The notes beneath the pieces were generated by a model. That model worked only from the letters and a program-made list of their open reading frames with translations. It ran no database searches and was not told the DNA's origin. Shown here one piece after another: positions 8,294 through 16,848 of a stretch of DNA of 37,437 nt. The first letter of the stretch is position 1, and each line of letters begins with the position of its first letter. This DNA is from CAZGOM01 sp964542875 (GTDB lineage Bacteria; Planctomycetota; Phycisphaerae; Phycisphaerales; Phycisphaeraceae), in assembly GCA_964542875.1 (NCBI GenBank), contig CAZIWA010000050.1, positions 1 through 37,437 on the forward strand, in the 5' to 3' direction. Made by a program: the position numbers and the translations under genes.

Positions 8294-8673
8294 TGGATGC
8301 TCGTGAGCCGGGTGTGAATCCGCAGCTCAAATCCTTCTGAATCAACAGGGCTGTAATGGGATGTCTGCGTGTCAGGTGAAAAGACGTTGTAGGTGTATTG
8401 CTTACCGCCATGAACAAGGATGATTTCGTCATCAATTTCAGGGAGAAAAACCCGCCCGCTGAATTTGAGGTCTGCGGCGGTGGCAATCCAATCGGCTTCC
8501 TTGTCGTCAATCCGCACGATGTCCCCGGTTTCGAGCATGCGCCGCGTACGCCCGCGCCGGAGTGTGAGCCTTGCCCGCTTATTCCCCCGCCGATAGATCA
8601 AGTCGGGAGTCCCGGCCAGACCCATCAGGGCGGTTTGAGTGGCGTTCAATGCACGTGCGAAGATTGACGACAA
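8290..8673 (-). CDS. Head-tail adaptor protein
   Basis: A 127-residue protein (MSSIFARALNATQTALMG start) encoded just downstream of the capsid and cement genes. It has a helical N-terminus and then a strand-rich basic middle (RLTLRRGRTRRMLETGDIVRI) and a C-terminus ending LRIHTRLTSIQ. Short beta-barrel adaptors of this size (lambda gpFII or Bbp17-like) occupy this position in related phages. The gene overlaps the following membrane-protein gene by four bases. The function is inferred from order and size. Confidence 0.65.
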   Translation of the reverse strand: MSSIFARALNATQTALMGLAGTPDLIYRRGNKRARLTLRRGRTRRMLETGDIVRIDDKEADWIATAADLKFSGRVFLPEIDDEIILVHGGKQYTYNVFSPDTQTSHYSPVDSEGFELRIHTRLTSIQ

Positions 8674-8691
8674 GGAAAGCCCCTTGAGTGT

Positions 8692-9111
8692 TTAAAACGC
8701 CAGGTAGGCAACCATGGACGCGGCGGAGGCGTTGCCCGACGCGGAGCCTGTGGCGGTGACGCGGACGTAGCGTTTCACGTCGACGGGGAGGGCCACGCGC
8801 TTGCTTGCCGCCGCCGCACCTGTACCGCCTGCGCCGGTCTGGGTAATGACGGCTGCGTAAAGCGTCTCCACCGTGCCGAACGCCGGATCAGTGTCCTGCT
8901 CAACTTTGTAGATGAGCGTTTTGGCGTTGGGCTGCTGGGTGGTGTTGAGCACCGGGGCCTCGATGATGAGGTCCGGCGCCTTGATGTGGCCGGTGAAGTC
9001 GCCGCGGCTGGTTTTCTCCAGGTCGATGGCCGCGGTGGAGGTAGAGGCCGCGCCGTCTGGAAGGGCCGCGGTCTGCTTCAAGAGAGCGTCAACAACAAGG
9101 GGAGCGGTCAT
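8692..9111 (-). CDS. Capsid cement / decoration protein (Bbp16-like)
   Basis: A 139-residue, Ala/Thr/Gly-rich protein directly downstream of the major capsid gene. The pattern of an N-terminal GAASTSTAAIDLEK phrase and a C-terminal strand KRYVRVTATGSASGNASAA is what I associate with the Bbp16 group of capsid cement proteins, which bind the outside of the capsid. There is no signal peptide. Low-complexity Ala/Gly composition limits certainty. Confidence 0.72.
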   Translation of the reverse strand: MTAPLVVDALLKQTAALPDGAASTSTAAIDLEKTSRGDFTGHIKAPDLIIEAPVLNTTQQPNAKTLIYKVEQDTDPAFGTVETLYAAVITQTGAGGTGAAAASKRVALPVDVKRYVRVTATGSASGNASAASMVAYLAF

Positions 9112-9176
9112 AGCTGGTTTCCTTTTTGAGGAGTGGTTTTGAGGACATACCCAGGCACACGCCCGGGGGAGGCGGA

Positions 9177-10091
9177 TTACAGGGTGAGGGCTTCGGTGTC
9201 GAGGATGGAATCAGTGACGACGATGGGGATGCCGTGCGACTCGGTGGGGAACGGCGCGGGGGCGCCGGTGGCGTTGGTGGCCGTACGGCTGGCCTGGAGC
9301 TGCTTGCGCGACCGGCGGGACATGAAGAACGCATCGGGGACGGTGCCAACCGGGAACTTGGAAAGCAGATCGGCGAGAAGGATGTCGGTCAATCCCTTCC
9401 CCGAGTCGGCCGTCAATTTCTTGATGCGGGCAACGGAATTGATGGAACCCACCTGGACGCCCGCGTACGCAAGAATTTCCTGGATGTAGCCAGTCAGAAC
9501 CTTTGAGTTCTGGCCCACGATGTCGCCAATGCGCAAGGCCGACAAATCGAGCTTGCCGTTTTCGCCCCACACCCAAGTCACATCCTTCATTCCCCACTTG
9601 ACCGCCCACACGCTGGAACCGGTGGAGGCGGTGGTACCAGTGGCGTCAACCACCATGTTGGTAGCGTCGTAGGCGTCGATGAGGCCCGGATGGCCCTTCC
9701 CGTCGACCGTGCGCCCATAATAGAACTGCTTGGAGAGCAATTGGAAAGACGCTTCCATGATGCCGCCCGCCTCCATGGAAATGAAGGCTTCGGGCCCGTC
9801 TTCGCTTTGGTCCGCGACAGCCTTGTCACATTCCCAGCGGGGGTTGAAGATGAACGTTTCGACCAGGCGGTTTTCGTAAGTGCCTTTGGAGGCGTCAACG
9901 CCATCGTTAGCATTGCGGAAACTCACCGTCGGGAGGCCAGTGCGTACAAGGGTTTTGTACATCTGCCCCTTGATCGTGCGGGCATGGCCCATGGTGATTT
10001 CAGGGTGGGCCTTGCTGGTCTCATCAATGAGACCGACAACAGCGTCAGAGCTGTTTTTCTTGGCGATGTCTAGGAGAGTGGGACGAGTCAT
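9177..10091 (-). CDS. Major capsid protein
   Basis: A 304-residue protein between the prohead protease/scaffold gene and the cement gene, the standard capsid position. It shows the mix expected of an HK97-fold capsid protein: a helical N-arm (MTRPTLLDIAKKNSSDAVVG), a long spine-helix-like segment around residues 80-130 (EASFQLLSKQFYYGR), and a P-domain-like region containing DAFFMSRRSRKQLQASRT, followed by a C-terminal strand GIPIVVTDSI. The phrase with a Ser/Arg-rich helix then Pro and a final VVTDSI strand recurs in phage capsid proteins. There is no long N-terminal delta domain, and scaffold function probably lies in the C-terminus of the upstream protease gene. Confidence 0.88.
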   Translation of the reverse strand: MTRPTLLDIAKKNSSDAVVGLIDETSKAHPEITMGHARTIKGQMYKTLVRTGLPTVSFRNANDGVDASKGTYENRLVETFIFNPRWECDKAVADQSEDGPEAFISMEAGGIMEASFQLLSKQFYYGRTVDGKGHPGLIDAYDATNMVVDATGTTASTGSSVWAVKWGMKDVTWVWGENGKLDLSALRIGDIVGQNSKVLTGYIQEILAYAGVQVGSINSVARIKKLTADSGKGLTDILLADLLSKFPVGTVPDAFFMSRRSRKQLQASRTATNATGAPAPFPTESHGIPIVVTDSILDTEALTL

Positions 10092-10156
10092 TGGTTCCTT
10101 CTTTCTTTATTTGCCGGGCTTCAACCCAGCGGGATTACAGGGGATGGGTAAGGGGC

Positions 10157-11410
10157 TTAGAGTTTGGAGGTCGGGAGGGGGTTGTTTGCCGCAAAGGTGG
10201 CCAGGCCGCCGGGGAGAACGCTGGCGAGCTTGCCGCCGGCGGGAGCGCCGCCGCCTTTGCCTGGGCTGGGTTGGTTGCCGCCGCTGAGGGGTTCGGCTTC
10301 ACCGCTTGCGGCAAGGGCCGCGTCCTTCAACTTGGACATGGCTTCCTTGTGGGTCTTGTCCTGGTCGGCGATCTGCTTTTTTAGAGCCGCGTTTTCGTCG
10401 GTCAGGGTCTTGGTGTGGAGGGCTTGTGCCTCCTCCCAAGACTTGCCCTCGGCAAACCAGGTGCCGCCCTGAGCGCCGAAAGCCTTGAGGAATTCCGGGC
10501 CAGACTTGGAAAGGTCGACCACGAAATCCGGCTTAGCGCCGGCGGGGAGGAGCTGCAGCTTGTGAGTGGAGAGGAAGCGCTGGAAGAATCCGGTGATCCG
10601 TTCGGGGTCGACGTCCAGGGCGGTGAGGGCGGGCGCTTCCTTGGTGATGCCAGCGGCGTAGGAGAAAAGCGCGTCGGCTTCGGTCGCCAAGTCTTGCCCG
10701 CGATGAAAGAGGCCGCCGGGGTTGGCCGCCGGGTCATCCACGATGTCGACGGCATGGAGCTTGCCCAGCCGCGCATGAAGCAGGTTTTTCGTGTTGAGCG
10801 GGTCAGGGCTCTTGAAATTGTCAGTGTTGAGATACTTGCCGCCCCATCCGTCCTCAGCCCAAACCGCTCCATTGGCCAAAGCGAAATCAATCGTCGCCTG
10901 CCGGTCGAAGTCAAAGACGATGGACGCGCCGAAAGCCTCGGGGTCTTTGGCCGCCAGCTCGGAGACGTATTTGGCGAGGTTGCCGTCCGGAGTGTCGTAA
11001 GCCGTCTCTGAAAACTTGAGGCTTCCCCGCACGATGTCACCATCGAGCTTGCCGCCGGTGGTTCGCCCCAGGAACTTGCCCAACCCATCAGACGACAGAG
11101 AGGGGTGAGTAAACCTGGACTTCAAACCCTTGTCACCGGTCGCACTCAAACCGGTTGCCACCTGCCCACAGAAATCCAGGTCACACCAGAAGCCATGACC
11201 CAAGGCCTCGCCCCGGGAGATGACGGCGTAGTTTTCGATGGCACCGGTCTCGCCCTGGGGGGCTTGGTCGGGCTTCGTCTCCCCATCGGCGGGGGCTTCT
11301 GCAAGGGCCGCGGCCAATGCAGTCACAGAGAGGCCCTTGCAAAGGCCCTTGGTGACAGTGCCACGAAAGCGGGAAAGTGGTTTCTTCAAGATGTCGGATG
11401 CAGATGGCAT
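10157..11410 (-). CDS. Prohead maturation protease (S78/HK97-type) with C-terminal scaffold region
   Basis: A 417-residue protein between portal and capsid genes. The N-terminal half fits the serine prohead protease pattern: His102 in the phrase RFTHPSLSSDGLGKFLGR, and the later strand GASIVF with Ser163 as the likely nucleophile. The C-terminal third is a coiled coil (ENAALKKQIADQDKTHKEAM, about residues 336-370) followed by a Gly/Pro-rich tail, typical of a fused scaffold that is digested during capsid maturation. The capsid protein downstream lacks its own scaffold domain, which supports the fusion idea. The catalytic residues are assigned by pattern and not by alignment. Confidence 0.8.
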   Translation of the reverse strand: MPSASDILKKPLSRFRGTVTKGLCKGLSVTALAAALAEAPADGETKPDQAPQGETGAIENYAVISRGEALGHGFWCDLDFCGQVATGLSATGDKGLKSRFTHPSLSSDGLGKFLGRTTGGKLDGDIVRGSLKFSETAYDTPDGNLAKYVSELAAKDPEAFGASIVFDFDRQATIDFALANGAVWAEDGWGGKYLNTDNFKSPDPLNTKNLLHARLGKLHAVDIVDDPAANPGGLFHRGQDLATEADALFSYAAGITKEAPALTALDVDPERITGFFQRFLSTHKLQLLPAGAKPDFVVDLSKSGPEFLKAFGAQGGTWFAEGKSWEEAQALHTKTLTDENAALKKQIADQDKTHKEAMSKLKDAALAASGEAEPLSGGNQPSPGKGGGAPAGGKLASVLPGGLATFAANNPLPTSKL

Positions 11411-12901
11411 TTAGCCCGCCTTCTTTTTGGTTGGGGGTTCGTCGGGTTCCGTGGTATCCACGGCTTTTTGTGAAACTGCGTAGGAGAGGTTCACGCCCTT
11501 TTTCTGTGCGTATTCGAGAACGCGGGCGGTCTTGTCGATGTTGGTGTAAACGTCGCCGCCATGAGCCCGGCACACGTCCTCGGGGTTGTCCAGGCCCGCG
11601 CCGATGCCCATGATGTCGGCGGTCTTTTCCTTGACGGGGTCAATCCAGGGCATACCGGCGTGGATCCAATCCCACTTCAAATCAAAGATCGTCATCCCCG
11701 CCGGCAACTCCAGTTCACCATTCATCACCCAAAGGCCTATGCGCCATTGGGTCAGGTGATCTAAAAGCGCCTTGATTTCTTGACGCTTGATCTTGGCCGA
11801 TTCGTTGTATTGCAAGAGAGCTTGCCGGGAGCCGCTGTAGTTGCTGTGGGATTCGTCGTAGAAACTAAAAGGCAGGTCGAGCGCCTTGATTGCCGCCCCA
11901 ATCGTCGCGTTCATGAAGGTCTGAAACTCGGTCGACGGCGTTTTGTTTTCCAAGAAATCGGCGTCGTCACCCGGGTCCATGTCCAGAATCAAGGGGCCCT
12001 GCCCAAAGTCGACTTGGTAGCGGGGCGGTGCGTCTTCGCATGCCTCACCGTCTGCGTCGCCAGATTCCCCCGACTCTTCAGGGTCGACCGACCCCACCTC
12101 AGTAATCACACCCGCCGCGTCCAGCGCCTTGCGCGTGAGCTTGATGCCAAACAACTGCGCAACCTTGCTTTTGGCGAGTGCAAGGTCGAAGTTTTCGTAC
12201 ACATCCCGAAAGCTGTTGAGGGCGGATGAAACCGGGGCAATACCTCGCACCTGGTCCACGGTGTCGAAGTAGCCAAAGTGAATCGCGTACTTACGCGGCA
12301 CCATCCGCTCAAATTCATAGCGTCCGCCCGCCAGACGCTTATTCACCGCAAACGACACAGCCCGCCCCGCCTTGGTGATGACGATGCCCTCTACGATGTC
12401 TTCCCGCTCGATGCCGATGGCCTGGAGGTCTGTGGGAGTCTTCACCCGGTCGGATTCGATGAGCTGCAAACGGCCGTCCCGCAACTTGACGATGAGGATG
12501 TCACCGCGGAGGGTGCGCTGTGCCTCAGCCATGCGGATGATTTTGTGAAGCGACATGCGCCCGGCAACGTCGCAGTTGTCGGGCTTGGCCCATTCACCCA
12601 TCAAGGCTTCCAACCGGTCATCAAGCGCGTCAATCCCCGTCGTCGCCTGAAAGGTGAAGGTGGAGACGTAATCGAGGTGGCGGGCCACGGCCCACCGCAC
12701 AATGCTGAAATTCCGGTAAATCTCGCTGGCGTTGAATTGAAGCTTGATGCGCTTGCCGCCGGCCAAATACTCATCCTCATTCAGGACGATGCTTTGACCG
12801 GGCTTGCGCCGCCCGCGTTCTTCAGTGGCGTCATACCCCAGGGACTTACGCCCCTTGGGTTTTGCCGCCGCCTTATGCATTTGCTGGAGGTAGGCAAGCA
12901 T
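11411..12901 (-). CDS. Portal protein (lambda-type)
   Basis: A 496-residue protein starting MLAYLQQMHKAAAKPKG. I chose the ATG at 12899-12901 because it overlaps the TAA of the gpW-like gene (TAATG) and has a G-rich ribosome-binding site in the end of that gene. The sequence shows lambda gpB-like portal features: RWAVARHLDYVSTFTFQATTG near the N-terminus, AQRTLRGDILIVKL, a wing region, and the conserved phrase PFSFYDESHSNYSGSRQALL followed by a long helix. Portals form the dodecameric ring through which DNA enters the capsid. Its C-terminal tail is Lys/Pro-rich. The position next to gpW and terminase supports the call. Confidence 0.9.
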   Translation of the reverse strand: MLAYLQQMHKAAAKPKGRKSLGYDATEERGRRKPGQSIVLNEDEYLAGGKRIKLQFNASEIYRNFSIVRWAVARHLDYVSTFTFQATTGIDALDDRLEALMGEWAKPDNCDVAGRMSLHKIIRMAEAQRTLRGDILIVKLRDGRLQLIESDRVKTPTDLQAIGIEREDIVEGIVITKAGRAVSFAVNKRLAGGRYEFERMVPRKYAIHFGYFDTVDQVRGIAPVSSALNSFRDVYENFDLALAKSKVAQLFGIKLTRKALDAAGVITEVGSVDPEESGESGDADGEACEDAPPRYQVDFGQGPLILDMDPGDDADFLENKTPSTEFQTFMNATIGAAIKALDLPFSFYDESHSNYSGSRQALLQYNESAKIKRQEIKALLDHLTQWRIGLWVMNGELELPAGMTIFDLKWDWIHAGMPWIDPVKEKTADIMGIGAGLDNPEDVCRAHGGDVYTNIDKTARVLEYAQKKGVNLSYAVSQKAVDTTEPDEPPTKKKAG

Positions 12902-13101
12902 TACCGGCCCCCCAGCTTGATAGAGGCGATGACCGGCCGGCGCTTGCGCTGTGTGCAATCCCTCGCCTGGAGCTGGCGGATTCGGGTCATGATGTCCTGG
13001 GGGGACTGGAATTTAACCGTCTGCCCATCCACAGAACCTTCAAGCGCCCCGCTGTCGAGGATCGCTTCAAGCTGACGAATTTTCTCCGCGTTCGATGCCA
13101 T
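12901..13101 (-). CDS. gpW-like head-tail joining protein
   Basis: Sixty-six residues. The pattern is an N-terminal helix containing EKIRQLEAILDSGALEG, a beta hairpin (GSVDGQTVKFQSP) and a second helix (QDIMTRIRQLQARD), followed by a basic tail. This is the arrangement of the lambda gpW fold, and such genes sit directly upstream of portal genes in many siphophages. gpW-like proteins bind beneath the portal and are needed for tail attachment. The stop overlaps the portal start. Confidence 0.75.
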   Translation of the reverse strand: MASNAEKIRQLEAILDSGALEGSVDGQTVKFQSPQDIMTRIRQLQARDCTQRKRRPVIASIKLGGR

Positions 13102-13145
13102 GCCCCAACCTTAGGGGCGTCAAAAATAATTTAAAGGGGTGCCAT

Positions 13146-13478
13146 TCATTGGATATTGGTATTACCAATATCTTTTGCTTTTTCGTCGGTTTCCGGCACG
13201 GCGCGGCACTCATAAGACCGCTCAATCCGGGCCTGCCCGCAAACGCACCGGCACCAACGCCGGATGATGTGGGTGTAGGGATTGCCCTGCTCATCCAGGC
13301 CTGCAAACTCCTGCTCTTCCCGGCGGGTGTAGTCGCTTCGCTCGGTCGATTTGCAGCGAATGCAGCGGGGAAGGGATACCCGCACATGGTCCGCTTGTTT
13401 GTTGGGTGTGCCGGGGGGACGGCCGGGGGCACGGGTGGGCACCGGGGGTGGTGCGGTCTGGGTCTTGGACTTTGCCAT
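13146..13478 (-). CDS. Zinc-ribbon protein of unknown function
   Basis: A 110-residue protein with four or five clustered cysteines in two pairs: PRCIRCKST (Cys-X2-Cys) near residues 37-44 and WCRCVCGQ near residues 76-83, separated by about 35 residues. This spacing fits a zinc ribbon. The N-terminal 30 residues are Pro/Arg/Lys-rich and include GRPPGTPNK, an AT-hook-like motif. The gene lies between the large terminase and gpW genes. A DNA- or RNA-binding role is inferred, and no specific family is certain. It could be a terminase partner, since no classical small terminase is recognisable. Confidence 0.6.
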   Translation of the reverse strand: MAKSKTQTAPPPVPTRAPGRPPGTPNKQADHVRVSLPRCIRCKSTERSDYTRREEQEFAGLDEQGNPYTHIIRRWCRCVCGQARIERSYECRAVPETDEKAKDIGNTNIQ

Positions 13479-13490
13479 TTGTAAATCCTT

Positions 13491-15569
13491 TTACAGGTTC
13501 ATGTAAGTCACCCGCCCGCGTCGGCGGATGGGTTTGGGTTTAAGGGGTTTGATGGTGGCCAGGCCGACACCACCCATGGAGGCGGCAACGGCATTGCCTA
13601 CAAGGCCGTCTAACCAATCGTTTTCTTGCCCGGGGCGGAGGGACCATTCATCCACTTCTCTCCCCGCTGCCTTCACTCGCACTGCATATTCCGATGCGAG
13701 GTGGTCCCCGATCATTCGATGTTCGATCGAGGAATCGCCAAAGAGGGAGAGAGCGCCCGCCAGGTTCCAGCGCCCTTGCAAAAACGTCTTCCAGTAGTTG
13801 GTATCGAAATACACATGCCGCTGCCCCAGGATGAAAGTTGTTTTCCAGTGGTGCCCCATCTTTTCCCCTGTCTTTAGGGGCTGCTCTTTGAATGGGCGAT
13901 CCTTTGCCCTGGTCCCAAATCCACGGGAGGGCCAGAGCATGGCGCGATATTTAGAACGCTTGCAAAAACTCCTCACCGTGTCGGTCGACCGGGGATAGTT
14001 GGAGTCGATCAAACACCGCTCCACATTGAACGCGTTCCCCGTTTCACCCGTGTATTCAACCCCTAGAATCTGGTCCGAAAGGGCGACAAGGCTGGCATAC
14101 AACGCCTGATCCCAGCCTACCCCCTTATGAACCATCTCCATCGTCTTACGCACTTCCCGGCGGGTGAAGTACGTGCGGCCCTGGTCGGGATAAGTCCCGT
14201 AGTTGAAACACCACCCGGCAAAGTCATCGCGCCATGCCCAACCCTCGTAATAGAGGAGCTTGTCCTGTACGTCGATGAAGTAGGTGAGGCGGTTTGCCTG
14301 AGAGGGGATAATCAGGCGGGCAACCCCGCTTAGACGGGTGACAATCACATCCGCCGTTACTTCTTTTGTCTTCTCCGATTCCCGTTTCCGGGGCTCATTC
14401 ATGTACTCCGCCCAGAAGCTTTCCTCATCAGTCAGCTTGAGATTCATGGCATGCTGGATGGCCGACGCCTCATCCTCATTGAAGCGTTGCTCCCAGCTCG
14501 CCACCGCGCCGGCGTCCATCTCCGCCCGGTTCGCCACATAGAAGGCCGTCGCCTTTGCCAGCCCCTCCTCTTTCTCCATGCCCTCTTTGCGGATCGCGTC
14601 ATACTCCAGCCAGAGCCTCTCATTGGTGGGGAGGGATTTGAGGATGCCGAATTTCCGCCCCTGCCATTGGGGGTACTTTTTCCGGTCCAGCATCCTGTCA
14701 GCCAGATCCCCGGCGACGATAATCGTCATCGTCATCAGCCCGGCAATCTTCTTCCCTGGACCCGCCAGACCCAGCACCGCGCCCGCCAGGATCCGCGCCC
14801 GCGTTTCACATTGAGATGGGGACTTGGCGGATTCATCCGTCTGGGGATCGTCGGGCATGACTAGGTCCGGCCGGCGCTTCACACCATCTGCGCCGGTGAT
14901 GCTCATGCCACGGATGCGGCCGGTGAGGCCAGCAACCCGGATAATGCCCCCAGACGACGCCGCGCCCTCAATCGTGGGGAGGGTTATGCGGTCCTTTGTC
15001 CAAAGAATCTCGGTGTGTTTGCCCTGGGATGTCTGCCCACCTGCGCGGTTGTTGATCCCGTCCAATTTGAGAACCGGGAAACATACCTCGGGGAAGTCTT
15101 CGAGGAGTAGGTCATTGTTTTCGATGTCGGCTTTGATGTTGTCGAGCATGTCCACGGCATGCCCCATCTCCGCCCCCAGAATCACGGCGAACTTTCGATA
15201 GCCGTAAAGCAGGGCCCACAGCGCCCCGCCTTCGATCATGGTTGATTTGCCCGTGCCGCGGGGCATGGCGAACGCCTGCAGCTCCCCGTGCAACACCGCC
15301 GACTCAATCGCGGCAATCATTTCAAGGTGATCGGGGGACCAGGCAAGGGCAAACTTGGCGCCCAGGTACGTCTCAAGGAAGAGACGGAGGGACGCCGCAC
15401 ACATGGCCTTGCGTTCTGGGTCGCAAACTTCGGGCAAGGGTCCGATGTCTCGCCCGCCGGCGGATAGTTTTTTCTGACGAGCTGCAGCCCGGGCCTTATG
15501 GGCCTCATATGCCCGGCTTTCTTTGCTGGCATTCTTGTCGGGTTTCTTGTTGGAATCGCCCTTTTTCAT
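13491..15569 (-). CDS. terL: Large terminase subunit
   Basis: A 692-residue DNA-packaging motor. The Walker A motif PRGTGKST lies at residues 103-110 and the Walker B-like strand PDLVMPDD at residues 234-241, followed by DESAK. The C-terminal half holds an RNase H-like nuclease with an acidic strand (LTYFIDVQDKLLYYEGWAW, near residue 430). At 692 residues it is longer than most siphophage TerL proteins, with an N-terminal Lys/Ala-rich extension of about 45 residues (containing NKKPDKNASKESRAYEAHK). It begins the packaging and head section of the late operon. No small terminase was recognised upstream. Packaging mode cannot be read from the sequence. Confidence 0.93.
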   Translation of the reverse strand: MKKGDSNKKPDKNASKESRAYEAHKARAAARQKKLSAGGRDIGPLPEVCDPERKAMCAASLRLFLETYLGAKFALAWSPDHLEMIAAIESAVLHGELQAFAMPRGTGKSTMIEGGALWALLYGYRKFAVILGAEMGHAVDMLDNIKADIENNDLLLEDFPEVCFPVLKLDGINNRAGGQTSQGKHTEILWTKDRITLPTIEGAASSGGIIRVAGLTGRIRGMSITGADGVKRRPDLVMPDDPQTDESAKSPSQCETRARILAGAVLGLAGPGKKIAGLMTMTIIVAGDLADRMLDRKKYPQWQGRKFGILKSLPTNERLWLEYDAIRKEGMEKEEGLAKATAFYVANRAEMDAGAVASWEQRFNEDEASAIQHAMNLKLTDEESFWAEYMNEPRKRESEKTKEVTADVIVTRLSGVARLIIPSQANRLTYFIDVQDKLLYYEGWAWRDDFAGWCFNYGTYPDQGRTYFTRREVRKTMEMVHKGVGWDQALYASLVALSDQILGVEYTGETGNAFNVERCLIDSNYPRSTDTVRSFCKRSKYRAMLWPSRGFGTRAKDRPFKEQPLKTGEKMGHHWKTTFILGQRHVYFDTNYWKTFLQGRWNLAGALSLFGDSSIEHRMIGDHLASEYAVRVKAAGREVDEWSLRPGQENDWLDGLVGNAVAASMGGVGLATIKPLKPKPIRRRGRVTYMNL

Positions 15570-15768
15570 GGGGTTTTATGCGGTTTTGGCGTGGAAGGTG
15601 GGGGTGATGGATCCGAAAGAAAGAAAGTGTGTCCGGTTATTCAGCGGTTCCCCTTGGTCCACGGACCCCAGAACCCCCTGGAAGGACCCGCGCCCCCTGG
15701 AGGCGGGTCGGGAGGGGGGTGCCCATGCGTTGCGGCCTGCGAGTTCCCGGTAAATTTCCATGTGTGCG
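15570..15768. other. Intergenic gap upstream of terL with palindromes (packaging-site candidate)
   Basis: This is a 199-bp gap in an otherwise packed operon. It contains the palindrome GGTCC-AC-GGACC at 15656-15667, and a 7-bp inverted repeat GACCCGC (15685-15691) / GCGGGTC (15703-15709). The phrase CCCCCTGGA occurs twice. A 61-codon minus-strand frame (15576-15761) covers the gap but has no ribosome-binding site and a low-complexity translation. Packaging sites often lie next to terminase genes, so a cos or pac function is possible but unsupported by homology. Confidence 0.4.
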
Positions 15769-16683
15769 TTATGGTTTGGCTTTAGCTGGCCAGTAACGGG
15801 CCTTCACGGGCTTCTGTGCGTTTGCCCCACTCATCGGACCCAGCCAAGCGCCCGCGTCCCCCTTAGAGTCCTCGCCCTGCCCATCCTTGGCATTAACTGC
15901 CTCCTCCCCACGGGAGAGGATGGCGTCCCGTATCACGGCATTGCAGAACCTTTCTGCCACCTTGGCGCATGCCTTACGTTCCTCATCCTGCGCTTCCCCA
16001 AGCCATTTCAGGATGTAGGGTGGCACATCGTGGGGTGCGTTCTTTGCAAGCCAGTTGAGGGCCGCACTGGCCATCTGCTTTGCGCTTTCCAGGTTGTGGG
16101 GGATGGCGGGGCTTTCCTCCCTGCTCTTCTCCCGCCATCGGCGGAGTTCGCCCAACGTTTCATTTATTGCGCCGATGGCCATATGCGCGGCAACAATGAA
16201 GCGGGCGTTGGCCCGGCCTTCACCGACAGTGAAGCCGTGGACCTCGGCCACGTCGTATCCATCCGCGCCTTTGACAATGGCGTAGTCCTTTTCGAGCGTC
16301 CATGGGCCAAGGCTGGTGTTAAACCCCAGTCCCACCAGAAGGCGGAGAACGTCTTCAACGTCGGTTGGTCCCGACTCCACCCCGCATACCTCTGCATACC
16401 TCTCCACCCACTCGCCAACAAAACGCACGGGAGGAACATGGGTGGATGGTTCTGGCTGCTGTTGAGGGGCGAGGGCGAGCCCCGCCGGATCTTCCATCGC
16501 CTGAATCTTTGCCTTGATCGCGTCCACCGACTCCCGGTAGGCACCGGAGAAAGTGACGCCATCAACCACCCAAAAGACATTGCAAATGGGCCATCCCTCG
16601 GATGCGTCTTGAACGTAGGCAATCCCGTCAACCGGGATGAGTTCGCGGCGTTCTGATTCGCTCAATACTTCAATAAACCTCAT
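15769..16683 (-). CDS. Unknown protein upstream of terminase
   Basis: A 304-residue protein (MRFIEVLSESERRELIPVDG start). No family is recognised. The N-terminal part reads like a small alpha/beta domain, residues around 90-150 contain GEWVERYAEVCGV and DVLRLLVGLGF, and the rest is helical and Ala/Glu-rich (EERKACAKVAERFCNAVIRD). Its C-terminus is a Gly/Asp/Lys-rich tail. It has no signal peptide or membrane helix. Position just upstream of terL would allow a packaging-associated role, but there is no helix-turn-helix of a typical small terminase that I can point to. Confidence 0.6.
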   Translation of the reverse strand: MRFIEVLSESERRELIPVDGIAYVQDASEGWPICNVFWVVDGVTFSGAYRESVDAIKAKIQAMEDPAGLALAPQQQPEPSTHVPPVRFVGEWVERYAEVCGVESGPTDVEDVLRLLVGLGFNTSLGPWTLEKDYAIVKGADGYDVAEVHGFTVGEGRANARFIVAAHMAIGAINETLGELRRWREKSREESPAIPHNLESAKQMASAALNWLAKNAPHDVPPYILKWLGEAQDEERKACAKVAERFCNAVIRDAILSRGEEAVNAKDGQGEDSKGDAGAWLGPMSGANAQKPVKARYWPAKAKP

Positions 16684-16711
16684 ACCTTCTCCTGTATGTG
16701 AATGGCTAAAA

Positions 16712-16836
16712 CGGCGGGGGTGGGATTCGGACCCACGCTTGCCGGGTTTACGACGTGCCTTGCGAGCACGTACCCAGCCACAAGGGTTTATGCTTGGCGT
16801 GTCCAGGGCCTGATTACCCGCTCACGCCGCCCCGCC
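16712..16836 (-). ncRNA. tRNA-like cloverleaf RNA candidate
   Basis: This 125-nt element fills most of the 165-bp gap between two late genes, read on the minus strand. Its ends form a perfect 7-bp stem (GGCGGGG with CCCCGCC), followed by a single G like a discriminator base. A perfect T-arm-like hairpin follows the tRNA rule (GTGGG, loop TCCGAAT, CCCAC), with C in place of the usual second T of the loop. A second arm, GGCGTG/CACGCC, has a 21-nt loop. A third long arm pairs CTTG/CAAG, CTGGGT/ACCCGG (one G-U) and ACGTGC/GCACGT around the loop TCGCAAG. It is too long, and its D- and anticodon-like arms too unusual, for a normal tRNA. No CCA is encoded. An RNA ligase is encoded upstream in the same operon. 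Confidence 0.45.
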
Positions 16837-16848
16837 TTGTGTCTGCGC

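Noticed and set aside
15576..15761. 61-codon minus-strand frame between two late genes
   Set aside because: No ribosome-binding site and a low-complexity translation. The bases are better explained as a non-coding gap with palindromes.
16712..16836. Calling the cloverleaf element a normal tRNA
   Set aside because: It is 125 nt long. The anticodon-like loop TCGCAAG has C and not T before the would-be anticodon, and no canonical D arm fits.
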